Shown piece by piece: positions 36,398-48,110 of a DNA stretch of 64,000 nt. Made by a program: the position numbers and the translations under genes. Source of the DNA: Undaria pinnatifida (lineage: Eukaryota; Sar; Phaeophyceae; Laminariales; Alariaceae); NCBI GenBank assembly GCA_012845835.1, contig JABAKD010000020.1, forward strand, positions 4,982,720 to 5,046,719, read 5' to 3'. Every line of letters starts with the position of its first letter. Within the stretch, counting starts at the first letter, position 1. The notes beneath the pieces are model-generated. The model did not search any database. It was not told the DNA's origin and saw nothing but the letters and a program-made list of their open reading frames with translations.

Positions 36398-36613
36398 TTT
36401 GGCAGCACTTGGCCTCGCTGCATATCCCGTCGTCAAGTTGCAACGCGCGGCCCGCGAGCGAACTGTCAAACCAAGTTGAAGATGAGGACAAGGTTTCGCC
36501 AGAGTCCGTATCTTCCAATAGGCAGTTCCCAGCATCAGGAATAACCTCAGAGCCAAGGTCGCAACCCCAATCCTCGCATGAAATACAGCCATCCTCTCCC
36601 AGTGTACAGTCAT
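36398..36613 (-). CDS. Cys-rich domain exon, copy 1
   Basis: 216 nt, phase 1-1. The acceptor TTTTCGATAG follows a pyrimidine-rich tract, and the donor is AAA|GTGAGT. The Cys pattern is C-x6-C-x2-C-x4-C-x13-C, an acidic/Ser spacer, then C-x4-C-C; conserved pieces are CEDWGCDLGS, AGNCL and ICSEAKCCQ. An open frame extends upstream to 36827, but without a convincing start, and the homologous upstream stretch at 19.6 kb is in another frame, so splicing is preferred. It is the most upstream exon of the array that I can identify. The domain is not recognised. Confidence 0.7.
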
Positions 36614-37225
36614 CTATCGAAAACAAACGTGGAGGAGAGACAGCGAAACGGCGTGTGCTGAGGAATTCAAACTGGCGCCCTTTGCCAAAGGTTGCCAAAC
36701 GTTTATGGCCAAAGCAGATAGCCGGCTGCCAAGCAACCGTCGCGTCCACGAGAAAATGGCGGTGGAGTTGAGATGAGGTGATTTCCTTGCTCCAAAGGGA
36801 AACAAGACGGTATGCTTGACGCCTCAAGGGGTCATTTTGTTGGGGTTATTGGCTCATCATGCATCAACCAACAATCATGAAAAATGCGTAGAACTTCGTC
36901 CTGGTGCACAAGAAAGGGCAATTGATGCCTCCAAGTTGCACAGCCGATCAAAACCATAAGTTCCAGCAGTGTTGCCATGTTGCCGTAGTGTTGCGAATGA
37001 TGACGTTAAATACGTTACGAAGAATGCACAATAATGCAGCAAGGCAATTGTCCTCCAATCTGTGGTAATCTCTTCCGGAAGATAGTAACAACTTGATTGG
37101 CATTACAAATCTCTCGTCCATACATCAGCTATATCTGATTATTCGAGAACTAACACTACCCGGCTTCGTCAGCCCTCGCACTTTTCAAAGTAAGGACTGT
37201 TACCGGTACGCCTCTCTGGGCATAT

Positions 37226-37615
37226 TTGTTGATTGACTATCATACGGCATGGTTCGGAATACGCCCATCCGCGACGGTAAAAATTCTAATCAATCCTCTG
37301 GCCTTGCGCCCCGGACCAAAACATCCGCGTACAGTTAAGGTTATCCACGGTGCCTTCCCTCGTTGTCTTGTTTTTCGTTCGAACGCACGTTGTTGTTACT
37401 CGATTATCGATATGCAGCCGGCGGAACCTCCACAGTTGGGACCACGGCCAGGCTATTATAATATTGTAGTTGCCCTGATCCGCCTCGTGGTATCAAGAGG
37501 TGGTGAGCACCTAGAGGGAAAATCGGATGTACTAGACCCAGATAAGCTTGCGTTAGATTGTGCGAAGCTACCCTATATACTGCTGTATGTGATGGATGTA
37601 TTAATAGTAGACTAG
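37226..37615 (+). CDS. Hypothetical ORF, 129 residues
   Basis: A Met-initiated plus-strand ORF whose C-terminal half (YYNIVVALIRLVVS, then LDCAKLPYILLYVMDVLIVD) could be helical and hydrophobic. No known motif, no duplicated copy in the window and no obvious splice signals were seen. It may be chance; strand and start are uncertain. Confidence 0.2.
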   Translation: MLIDYHTAWFGIRPSATVKILINPLALRPGPKHPRTVKVIHGAFPRCLVFRSNARCCYSIIDMQPAEPPQLGPRPGYYNIVVALIRLVVSRGGEHLEGKSDVLDPDKLALDCAKLPYILLYVMDVLIVD

Positions 37616-37629
37616 ATTTATCGGGCTCC

Positions 37630-38230
37630 TCATACGAGGAGAGCAACAAAAAAAAGGTGTTTTTGAGTGACAGCAGTGCCGTCAAAAACAGTTCGAAGCT
37701 TTTAGGCCACACGTCAATGCTCCTATGATACTCCTACATTCAAAACACAATACTTGTAGGGTCGTTCGAAAACCAGTATTATGGTTGGTGCCCCCGACGT
37801 TGGCTGGATGACGTCATCTATTGTGTTGCTACGATTCGTGGGGATGCCCCCAAAAAGGACGAAGTTCCAAAATCCTCACCATCATGATATATAGTCTGGT
37901 CTAGACTATAGGAACAAAGTTGAATATCTCGGGTCAAGATCAATCTTTTTGGGCCAGCTGCAAGACGTGAGACATTTCGATCGCACGTGCCACCACCGGT
38001 TGTAGGTGACCTCATTGCTATGAAGGACGCATGACGTGTCTGCAACTCCTCACTACACACCCAGCTAGCGCCAGAAGGGTGACTTACAAAGAGGACGGTC
38101 AGTCCAAGAAGAGCATAACCATTCAACTCTATGCATACCTTCCTTGACGGGGTCAAAATCAGACAGGTAAAATATAGTCTCAAGACTACGGCTTACTTCG
38201 GAATACGGGGGATGTTCGTATTACTATTAT
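37630..38230. other. No gene recognised
   Basis: Only a 121-residue minus-strand ORF (37818-38183) without a recognisable domain. Confidence 0.3.
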
Positions 38231-38237
38231 TATAGAA

Positions 38238-38311
38238 AATGAAAATACACTCCAGCTGTGAGATCGAAGATTTCGTCGAAACTCATCTTTGCAACCTGTG
38301 TGATACTCCGT
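38238..38311 (-). repeat. R-family repeat, short 3' fragment
   Basis: About 75 bp from the fixed end, truncated after GTGTGATACTCCG. Confidence 0.75.
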
Positions 38312-38552
38312 TATATATCATTTTTACTACTGTGGTCTATACTGCAGACTCGCTTGTCTCGTTTCTAATTAATTGCTGTATCACCCTGTTCACATAATGA
38401 TCTTTATCATTGCAGGCTACAGGTTGTCGACGTTATTACTAGTCTAGAGTCTATGATGATTTTGGTTGCGTACCGGTGAGCCTAGGGGCTTTTCCTACTT
38501 TTATACGCTGACGCGAGGGCACATGCACAATCATAGGCGGGAGATCCACTAC

Positions 38553-38990
38553 AGTTGTTGCTGCTGTTCTCACAGTAACTCGCATCATCAAGTCCGTGGT
38601 CACAGGACAGGCTCCAGTCACTCTGGAGCTGGGGAATACCCCAAGGAAAAACACAAACAACCCAAGGTGGTACACGCATATACAAGAGCTGACGCATTTC
38701 ATGCCTCCACCAGAAACATATAAAAGTGAAATCGGGAGTCAGTCTACGATGTGCCAGGTCCATACCGATCCATACGTCTCAATACTCGCGCCTAAAAAGC
38801 TGACTTTACCGCTTGCGACCCAAGACCACCACGTATATATTACACGTAGTATCTATCACTACGCATACGCACGACAGACGCAAGTCAGTTGGAGAAAATA
38901 AACAAAGAAAAGAAAAGAAGATAAAGGAAAGGAAAGAAAGGAGAAGAAGGGGAAGAAAGTTAACAGCTACCAAGCGTATCATGTCCAAGA
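38553..38990 (-). repeat. S-family retroposon-like repeat, copy 1
   Basis: It matches 42.1-42.6 kb directly and 52.25-52.98 and 55.3-56.4 kb. Its low-coordinate end has GTTGTTGCTGCTGTTCTCAC, a short form of the (TTG)n seen in other copies. The high end is a purine-rich tract (AAAGAAAAGAAAAGAAG). Confidence 0.85.
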
Positions 38991-39779
38991 CCTGGACAAG
39001 GAGTGTACGATACGCACGAAAAACAAGCGATACTTGAAGTAATCTATCAAGTAAAACTCAGGCAATCACAGTTTGATACCGGTATCATACCACGCCCTCG
39101 CGCGTCGTGGTTCTTTTTTTCTTTATTCCATGCACGTAGCCTGGTGTACTGGCTTGCATGTTTTCCGACTCCGCATTCATTGCGTCTCATATTGGATAGT
39201 CAAATCACCTAGACGATAATGTTTGCACTCTGTCAATGAGCTTATGTTTTGAAGCTTGCGACATCAGATAGGGGTCGTCTCTCTCAAGGAAGGGGCATCG
39301 GCGCGGACACCGGTTGCGCTGGATGCTGTAGAACATGGGTTGAAATATCAGTTTAATGTGAAGGACACACACTAGTTTGCTATTAGACTACGCGTGTTCT
39401 TTCGTTGAGGGGGTACGCATTCTTTTCATGACAGATTGCTGTACGAGTTCAAATTGGAGGGTGTTCGTAGCGCCCTTACCCGATGTTGAGTTGCCGCGCA
39501 CACCCGATATGTTGGTGCAGTATGCGCTCATCATGCGGGACCACTAGGTGAGACGCTACGAACGGTAAAGACGTATCCTTAATTTTCAACCAAAACGGGG
39601 CCAAATTCGCCAGAAAAGCTGCCGCGCCGCGTGTCACGAGCGATAAGAGGTACCTGGTAGAGACAATACTCAACTGCAAACCACGACACGAACAACAACA
39701 GGGTGAACGATCCCGCAATTCATGAAGGCATAGACTACAGCAGCATCTTCTCCGATCAAATCGAGAAACCGAAATATTA

Positions 39780-40770
39780 TTCACAGCCGAAGTGTATTTG
39801 AATATTATTTGTGACCTAAACCTCCTAAAAATCCCCCCCCCCCCCCCCTCTTGCTCTCCCTTACTCAAACGCCCCACCAAATATCAAAATCCGCCACATT
39901 AACAAACACTTCACGCACAGGATATCACCTCATTATCTTTCGAGAGCCATCCATGCCGCTGTGCTCCCCCCCCCCCCCCCCCCCCCCTCCAACGCCCCCT
40001 CTTTCCCGACCACCTGCACGATCACGTAGACCTAGCACCATGCGTATAACAAGCTGATACATATCTTTGATCTCACAGCCGAAGTGTATTTGAATATTAT
40101 TTGTGACCTAAACCTCCTCAAAAACCTCTCCCCCCCCCCCCCCCCCCCCCCCCTCTTGCTCTCCCTTACTCAAACGCCCCACCAAATATCGAAATCCGCC
40201 ACATTAATAAACACTTCACGCACAGGATATCACCTCATTATCTTTCGAGAGCCATCCATACCGCTGTGTCCCCCCCCCCCCCGCCTCGAACGCCCCTTTC
40301 TTCCCCATCACCCGCACCTTCGCCTAGACCTAGCACCACACGTATAACAAACCCCTCACCTAAAACCCTTTCCCCCCCCCCCCCCCCCCGCCCCCCGCCC
40401 CCGCCCCCACCCCCCACCCTCCCCCCCCCCAACCCATCCCAACCCCACCCCCTCGAACACTCCACCCTCTCTTTACTCACTGATTGTACGACTTACCCCA
40501 GAATATACACGATAAACTGATGTATTATTTCCAAAAATGTCACATTTGTCCCCTCGAAATAATGTATAGTTTCCAGGCACATATCGACCTGCCCCCCCCC
40601 CCCCCCCCCCCCCCCCCCGCCCCCAATAATATACTGGTGCCAAAACCGTCAGATTTATCCCCTCGAAAGGATTTATAGCTTACATGCACAAATTGCCCCT
40701 TTCCCCCCCCCCCCCCCCCCCCCGCCCCCCTCCAAACCCGCTCGCTTTTGATCAAAACCAGGCCCCCCCT
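39780..40770 (+). repeat. Poly-C-rich tandem repeat block related to R
   Basis: Two units of about 295 bp begin with CACAGCCGAAGTGTATTTG (39.78 and 40.08 kb). They share TATCACCTCATTATCTTTCG and CCATCCAT.CCGCTGTG, each with C runs of 14-25. More C-rich sequence runs to 40.73 kb. ORFs of Pro or Gly runs here are compositional. Confidence 0.8.
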
Positions 40771-40774
40771 TTGC

Positions 40775-41011
40775 CTTCACAGCTGTCAGATTTTGTCCCC
40801 CTCAGAAACGGGTTTTATAGTTTCCGCGCACAGACTGACTAAAATCATCCTGTTGACCCTGATAGCTACACTGTAGCTGTAAGGGGAGTCGCCGACCTAT
40901 ATCCTTAATGAGGACACACAACTCGTAATGCGCGCGATCGGAGTATCACACACAGCTTGCAAAGATGAGTTTCGACGAAATCTTCGATCTCACAGCTGGA
41001 GTGTATTTTAA
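40775..41011 (+). repeat. R-family repeat
   Basis: Plus orientation, ending GGAGTGTATTTT and an AT-rich tail. It probably continues upstream into the poly-C block. Confidence 0.85.
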
Positions 41012-41497
41012 TTTTTATAATATTTACGAGAATTTAAAATGAAAACATTCACTACTCAATAGTATATATAATACTATCTATGTGGCAGCTGCGGTGTGTG
41101 TTCGTCACTGTTACAACACGAGCGGTCAGTGTGGGGATACGTGGCGCATGGACGGAGAAACAAAAAAACAAATGCCTACTATGATACGTGGTATGACATC
41201 ATGCACGGATTTTTTTCACGAAAAGGATTTTCTTCTTGACCGACAAACGACCAAGTTTAAACGACGAAATGCGAACGACCGTGGTTGCATCGAAATTGTT
41301 GCGTTGTGTGACCGTCCTCCACGGAACCATAATCGATTTTGAAGACGACGCGGTCTATCAAGGCCTCTAAGTGTTGCCAACGTCTGCCACTCGCCTGTCC
41401 TGCTGTGACGGGACTTCGGTTAGTTCGCTTGTGGTATGTCTCCATTCAACGCCTGTCCCTCGTGTTGCGGGCACCCCCTGTTCGTTGTTGTTATTGC

Positions 41498-42105
<608 letters not shown>

Positions 42106-42640
42106 TCTCAAATTAACTCGCATGATCAAGTCCGTGGTCAGTGGACAGGCTCCAGTACTCTGGAGCTGGGGAAAACCCCAGAGAAAAACACAAACAAAAC
42201 AAAGGTGGTGCACGCATAGTCTATATCACAGCTGACGCAATTCATGCCTCCGCCAGAAACATTTAAAAAATGAAATTGGGAGCCAGCCTACGATGTGCCA
42301 GGTTCATGCTGGTGATTACGTCTCACTACTCGCGGGTGAAAAACCCACTATAATACAAGTACCGCCTGCTTCCTATCTCTACGCATACGCACGTCAGACT
42401 CAGGTCAATCTGAAAAAAAAGAAACAACAAAGAAAAGAAAAGAAAATCAAAGAAAGGAAAGGAAAGAAAAGACACGAAAATACAAGACAAGAAGGGGGAG
42501 CAAGGAAAAGGGGAAAAAAGTCATTCTAGCAGACCCTAGGAACTAACTAAAGACGGCATTGGGCTCATAGAGGGTATCAAGGGCATCACTGGCACTCGGG
42601 GGAGAACGCAACAAAGCGAAGAAGTCAGGACGGCGTTATG
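42106..42640 (-). repeat. S-family retroposon-like repeat, copy 2
   Basis: Directly follows the (TTG)n tract, i.e. an (AAC)n tail when read in element orientation. It matches 52.25-52.80 kb in inverted orientation, including GCCGTCTTTAGT.AGTTCCTAG on the opposite strand. Confidence 0.88.
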
Positions 42641-42854
42641 GCTGAGTGGCTAAAGCCCCCCACGAGAGAAGAAGCACCCTTCCCAACCCTCGTCTTGAAG
42701 AGGGGGGGTGGGGACTCTGACGAAGCGCCGCCCACATGATGATTGCGCTGTTGACTCGATGTCGACGGCACCGTGACCTGTGCCAGAGGAATTTAGAGAA
42801 ATATAACCAAGAACGGGTATTAGAAGGAAATATTAGATGCGTATCATGGTATTA

Positions 42855-43770
42855 CAGTCAAACCCCGCTTAAAGACGCATATCGGTACTTTTTTTCAAGG
42901 CGTCTTTAACGCGGGGAATCGTCTTTAAGATTCCGGGGACGATAACGCACCATCCCCGGGGCCGATGGAGGCATAACGTACATCAAAAGACGCGCCGTTG
43001 CAGCAGGTATACTATAACGAAACGAGAATCCACAAATCTGACCGTCACAACGTTGCCGTGGTTGAAAGTGGAATGTACTTAAAAACCAAGTTTATACAGT
43101 AGTTGCCGCACCCCACCGCCCGAAATAAAATGCTCCGAGAAGTGGGTTCAATGTTGCAGGATGAAGGTTATTATGACTGCAGTGAACTCTCTCTCTCGGT
43201 TGGTGTCGACTGTGTTTTTCTTATTATCTTCTCGTCCTCATGTTGGAAACCTCGCCGATATATCATTCACCACCTCTGTTCCAACTTTGACATGTCAAAT
43301 CCTACCTGATAAGGACACAGATGGACATCAACTCAGAAAAACGGTGAAGATAAACAACGCTAGACAACAACAAGAGAACCGTACATCACAAACAGGCCCA
43401 TTGCTATATGCCCTCCACAAAAAAATAAAACCTACCGCCCCCACATGTCGCCAAGAGTGGCCTGCACCTCGCCCCCCTGCTTCGCTCTTCGGTTGACTTG
43501 AGTTTCATGAGTGAACGAATGCACAGTCCTCGAAAGAAGGTACAGGGTTTCGCTGTACTCGCCGTTCTTCCCTTTCGCGTTGAAAAAGGAGCGGCACTCC
43601 TCGAGGCGAGAGCGGACGTCGGCCTCTGTAAGCGACGTTGTCATGCACGACTCTGGCCTACCGTCGCCTTCCTCTTCGCTGGACACATCGTCACCCTGGT
43701 TCAGATTTTTTTTTCGTCTTTATAGCGGGGAGTTGACTTAAGAAGTGCGTCTTTAAGCGGGGTTTGACTG
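42855..43770. mobile_element. Non-autonomous pogo/Tc1-type DNA transposon 1
   Basis: Perfect terminal inverted repeats begin CAGTCAAACCCCGCTTAAAG at both ends (about 25 bp). The element is flanked by TA on each side (42853-42854, 43771-43772), as expected for Tc1/mariner/pogo insertion. At 916 bp it is too short for a whole transposase; a fragment of one is inside. Confidence 0.88.
43432..43686 (-). pseudogene. C-terminal fragment of a transposase inside pogo-type element
   Basis: An 84-residue frame continues upstream of its Met as NQGDDVSSEEE. It has an acidic linker and a helical segment (LTEADVRSRLEECRSFF, then SETLYLLSRTVHSFTHE). An acidic C-terminal region followed by a helical tail fits pogo/Tigger transposases. 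The DDE core is missing, so it looks like what an internal deletion left. Family assignment rests on the terminal repeats and position. Confidence 0.5.
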
Positions 43771-43772
43771 TA

Positions 43773-44400
43773 GCTGTTTCTTGTCTAGACTAGTCTATAG
43801 ATAGTCTACAGTACGAAGCACCAAGCAGATCATTGAAGTTGTCAGATTTTTCTTGTATTGATAACCTAAAACAATTGCAATGCACAGCAGCAAGCAGCAG
43901 CTGGGACGTTGGGGTTTCGTTGAGGCGTCCATGTACATGTTTACAGTCGCAGATACGGTGGCGATCGCTACACACTGACGTAGCAGCGCACTGCTGTGGC
44001 TGCTCGCGTCCTGCTTTGTACTTTGTATCTTTGTGTATTGCTGATTTCCCTCGCAACATAAAATATATTATGCGTACACCAGAGATCGCTATCAGCACTA
44101 CAGAATAGTACTGGTTTTCCAATGTTCGATGGACGGCTGCAGGACAAAACCAACGAGGGCATGAACAAATGAAAGATCGCCTGAAACCGATGAACATAAC
44201 TCAGGCACTCGAATTCTGCCCTGCCACTACTACTACAGCTGTGTGGAGTGAAAATGATTAAAAACGACTGCCCAGAGGCCTGAAATAATCGTTTCCTCGT
44301 TAATGTAGTCCATGGACCACCCGGGGATGATACTCCCCCCCCCCCCCCCAAAATGACGCCATTTTTCCTGGAATGAGAGGAAATAGGGAAATTTTAGTGT
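43773..44400. other. No gene recognised
   Basis: Short overlapping ORFs on both strands (43790-44197 and 43968-44351 minus, 43833-44108 plus) without recognisable motifs. A C run lies at 44336-44349. Confidence 0.35.
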
Positions 44401-44404
44401 GGTG

Positions 44405-44790
44405 ATGTCAAGGTTATTAGTGGGGTATTAGTCCGTTTGACCACTTGCAAAAGGTTAACCAATAGCTTACCCAATCTAAGCCTTATAACAATCTTCCCCC
44501 CTGAAACGGCGGGATACCAGGTCGGCCGGATATACGGGCGGACCTGTCAATTATCCAAGCCGTTTCATTTGCTGGGTATACCGGGGAGAGTATTTTTCAA
44601 GTTCGCCATGGGAAAATCTGAAAAAGTTTATTATGGTGGATGTGGGGATCGAACCCACGACCCAAAAACCCATGGTCCTGCCGACTACGCCATTTGTTGG
44701 GGAATTTAGTGGGGTATTAGTCCGTTTGACCACTTGCAAAAGGTTAACCAATAGCTTACCCAAACTAAGCCTTATAACAGTGAGCTAAAG
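44405..44790 (-). repeat. Tandem SINE-like repeat V, inverted copy
   Basis: GGGGTATTAGTCCGTTTGAC occurs at 44.42 and 44.71 kb, 288 bp apart. The intervening minus strand has a tRNA-like block with a strong T arm (GTGGGTTCGATCCCCAC) and ends ATCCACCA, but no matching 5' acceptor strand. Confidence 0.8.
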
Positions 44791-45096
44791 CTTTATTTTT
44801 CCCCATCAGCCAGATGATTAAAAAAAAAAATTAGGAATAGCTGGAAAAAGGCTGTTTCCCGGAAAATTTTGGGTTCCAGGTGAGGAATCACGCATCCTTG
44901 GGTTTAGAAGGAATTCAACCATTTAGGATCCCTCCAGCAGTCTGTCGTTGTATAAATATCTTTTAGTATGATTTCTTGTGTCGTGTACCTTCTCCGCTAT
45001 TCTATAGCCGTCTGTTGTATAGTCTACAGCAGTATTATAAAGATAAAATAAAGGTATGTAAATATATAGTCTAGTCTATGTATATTGTTCTCACAC

Positions 45097-45660
45097 TTTT
45101 ACTTTCCAGCTTCTGGACAAGCCGTGGTCGCAGGTGTCGTCCCTTCTCCCCCCCGGTTCTTGCCTTTAATTTTTATCGCGCAGAGGGTTCAGCAATCCCA
45201 CTGCTCGTCGATTTTTCATTGAGTGTTGTTAACCCACGCTCTTGTGCTTTCCGCAAGTTAGTTTAATAATGCACAAGAAAAAGTCTTAACGAATTTATTC
45301 GAATACGGCGGGGCTTGAACTCACGAAACTGATCTATACCATTTTTTTTTTTTTTTTCGCACTTTTACTTTCCAGCTTCTTGACAAGCCGTGGTCACAGG
45401 TGTTGTCCCTTTTCCCCCCCGGTTCTTGCCTTGAGTTTTTATTGCGCATAGGGGTCAGCAATCCCACTGCTCGTCGATTTTCCATCAAGTGTTGCTAACT
45501 CGCGCTCTCGCGCTTTTCGCAAGTCAATTTGTGCGCAAGAAAAAGTCCCAACAAATTTATTCGAGTATGCACTCGGCGGGGCTCGAACTCACGAAACTGA
45601 CCTATACCAGGCTCGTGGATAACCTGATACGCCACCGGGGCGACCGACCATACTCGAGGA
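45097..45660 (-). repeat. Tandem duplicate of about 260 bp with tRNA-like end
   Basis: CACTTTTACTTTCCAGCTTC starts units at about 45.10 and 45.36 kb. The second ends in a minus-strand tRNA-like segment (CGCCCCGGTGG..., then GAGTTCGAGCC) related to 21.4 kb. A T run of about 15 separates the units. Confidence 0.75.
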
Positions 45661-45692
45661 TGATACACCGGCGTATATGATACTATAAAAAT

Positions 45693-46250
45693 TAAAATAC
45701 ACTCAATCCAGCTGTGAGATCGAATATTTTGTCGAAACTCATCTTTGCAAGCTGTGTGATACTCCGATCGCGCGTATTACGGGTTGTGTGTCCTCATTAA
45801 TGATATAGGTCGGCGACTCCCCTTGCAACTACAGTGTAGCTGTCAGGGTCAACATGGTGATGTTAGTCAGTCTGTGCGCGGAAACTATAAAACCCGTCTA
45901 TGAGGGGGACAAAATCTGGCAGCTGTGGAAGGAAATGCATCAGTTTATCGAGTGAATCCTGTAAGTCGGATAACCGGTGAGGGGAGGGCGGAGTTTTTAA
46001 GGACGTGGGGGCCTTGGTTTGATCAAGAGGGAGCGGGGGGGGTGGGCGGGACCGGCGGGGCAGGTCAATTTGTGCGTGGAAACTATAACACTCCTTTAAG
46101 GGGATACATTTGACGGTTGTGGAAAGAATGCACCAGTTTATCATGTATATCCTGTAAGTCGTACAGCCAGTGAGGAGAGGGCGGAGCGTTGGAAGGGGTG
46201 GGGGGAGGAAGAGGTGGGGGAGGGGGGGGGGGGCGAAAGGGTTTTTAAAA
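45693..46250 (-). repeat. R-family repeat, long copy
   Basis: The fixed end is at about 45.69 kb. Two internal half-units each end in a TGTAAGTCG block and GAGGGGAGGGCGGAG or GAGGAGAGGGCGGAG, then a G-rich tract. Confidence 0.82.
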
Positions 46251-46259
46251 AACATCTTT

Positions 46260-47060
46260 AGGTCGCATACATGTAGGGGTGTTTGCTATAGGCGTGGTGC
46301 TAGGTCTAGGCGATGGTGCGGGTGGTGGGGAAGGCGGGGGCATTTGTGGGGGGGTGGTGGGGGTGAATTGCAGCAGCGGCATGGATGGCGAGCTCTACAA
46401 AGATAATGAGATGCTATCAAGTGCTTGGAAGTGGTTATTACTCTGGCAGATTTCGATGTTAGGTTGGGCGTTTGAGCAAGAAGAGGGAGCCGAAAAAGAA
46501 ATTTAAACAAAAAGGGGAGGGGGGGGGAGGGTTTTGAAGAGGTTTAGGTCACATATGACATAAAACCACACTCCAGCTGTGAGATCGAAGATTTGGTCGA
46601 AACTCATCTTTGCAAGCTTGTGTGTGTGTGATATTCCGATCGCGCGTACTACGCATAGTCTATATGTAGGGGCTTGCTATACGTGTGGTGCTAGGTCTAG
46701 GCGATCGTGCGGGTGATGGGGAAGGAGGGGGCATTGGTGGGGGGGGGTGGGGGGGGGTTATGAAAGCTACGTCATGGGTGGCTAGAAAGATAATTACGTG
46801 ATATCAATTGCGCAGAAGTGTTTATTTCTCCGGCCGATTTCGATTGTAGGTGGGGCGTTTGAACAAAGGAAAGGGGGTGGGGGGGCTGGGGGGGGGGGGG
46901 GCGGAAATTAAATGTAGCTACGGCATGGATGGCTCGAAAGATAATGAGGTGATATCAGCTAGCTGGTAGTGTTTACTACTCTGGCAGATTTTGATTTTAG
47001 GTGGGGCGTTTGAACAAGAGGGATCGGGGAGGGGGGGGGACACTTCAAAATGTGCGCGGA
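46260..47060. repeat. G-rich R-derived segments
   Basis: Repeated GTGCTAGGTCTAGGCGAT.GTGCGGGTG and TTTCGAT.TTAGGTGGGGCGTTTGA blocks with G runs. A short R 3' fragment lies at about 46.56-46.65 kb. Confidence 0.75.
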
Positions 47061-47099
47061 AACTATAAATCCTCAAAGGGGAAAAATCTGACGGTTGCA

Positions 47100-47830
47100 G
47101 CAAAAAGACATCCCTTTATATCACCCGCCTGGTTTGTATATTATTCTAGAAGATTTGATGTTGGAAGTGGTATGCAACACAATCTTTAGGTGTGGTAAGA
47201 AACGTGTAAAAGCTTCATAAATTGTCATTAGACATGGATCGCAAGATAGAATATTTCAATCCATAGGTAGTTGTCATTATTTTCTGACTTCGCTAACAAT
47301 AAAGCAACTGAGTCAAATCGACACACGACGCGTATGAAAATACGTAGAAGTGTGGTGAGCTTTATTTTTCCCCATCCGCCGGAGGATAAAAAACAAATAA
47401 CAAAAACGCCAGTTATTTCCAGAGGTTGTCAGGCGATCATGCAGACGGCAAGTAGGCAAGAAATACCCTGCGTAATAGGTTGGTTGTGTGGTCTACCGCA
47501 GTGTTAACATAATATGAATAAGTCGTTCTACGATGGCCCCTATTGTGGCGAAATTCAAATTGGCAATTTTTTGTTATTCCGTTCTTTTTACCCAGCAAAA
47601 TCAGTACACCCATTATTGTCCGTGCTGATTCTTCATCCTACGATAGGGAGATAAGAATTATGTGGTCACAAACTGCTGTGAGACAGTCAATGTAAACCAA
47701 TGTATTTAATATTTACAGAAAGAAAGGAAAATGAGAGAAATGATAATCCAACAATGGGAACAAAAAAGCAACAAAAAATGTACTCCTCCAGTAAAATACA
47801 GTCTACTCCTAGGTTTTATTTATCATAAAG
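47100..47830. other. No gene recognised
   Basis: AT-rich with short ORFs only. Confidence 0.35.
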
Positions 47831-47831
47831 G

Positions 47832-47918
47832 ATGAAAACACACTCCAGCTGTGAGATCGAAGATATTGTCGAAACTCATCTTTGCAAGCTGTGTGTGATA
47901 CTCCGATCGCGCGTATTT
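47832..47918 (-). repeat. R-family repeat, short 3' fragment
   Basis: About 87 bp from the fixed end, truncated after GATCGCGCGTATT. Confidence 0.78.
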
Positions 47919-48021
47919 ATAGCACAACATAACAGATGATGCAAGTATAGTCGACTTTATACGTATCGAAACGACATCTACGCTTTACACTATACCAGGT
48001 AGCCGTACATGTATATTATAA

Positions 48022-48092
48022 AAATTCAAATACACTCCAGCTGTGAGATCGAATATTTTGTCGAAACTCATCTTGGCAAGTTGTGTATATTC
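48022..48092 (-). repeat. R-family repeat, short 3' fragment
   Basis: About 70 bp from the fixed end, truncated after GGCAAGTTGTGT. Confidence 0.75.
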
Positions 48093-48110
48093 TCGATCTA
48101 TCTCTATAGA

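Noticed and set aside
42637-42740. tRNA-Ser/Leu gene starting GGCGTTATGGCTGAGTGG
   Set aside because: The 5' part and D arm look right, but there is no T arm with a B box and no complementary 3' acceptor strand; probably a relic.
44640-44705. Functional tRNA on the minus strand
   Set aside because: The T arm is excellent, but the 5' acceptor strand does not pair with ATCCACC and the same block lies in repeated SINE-like units.
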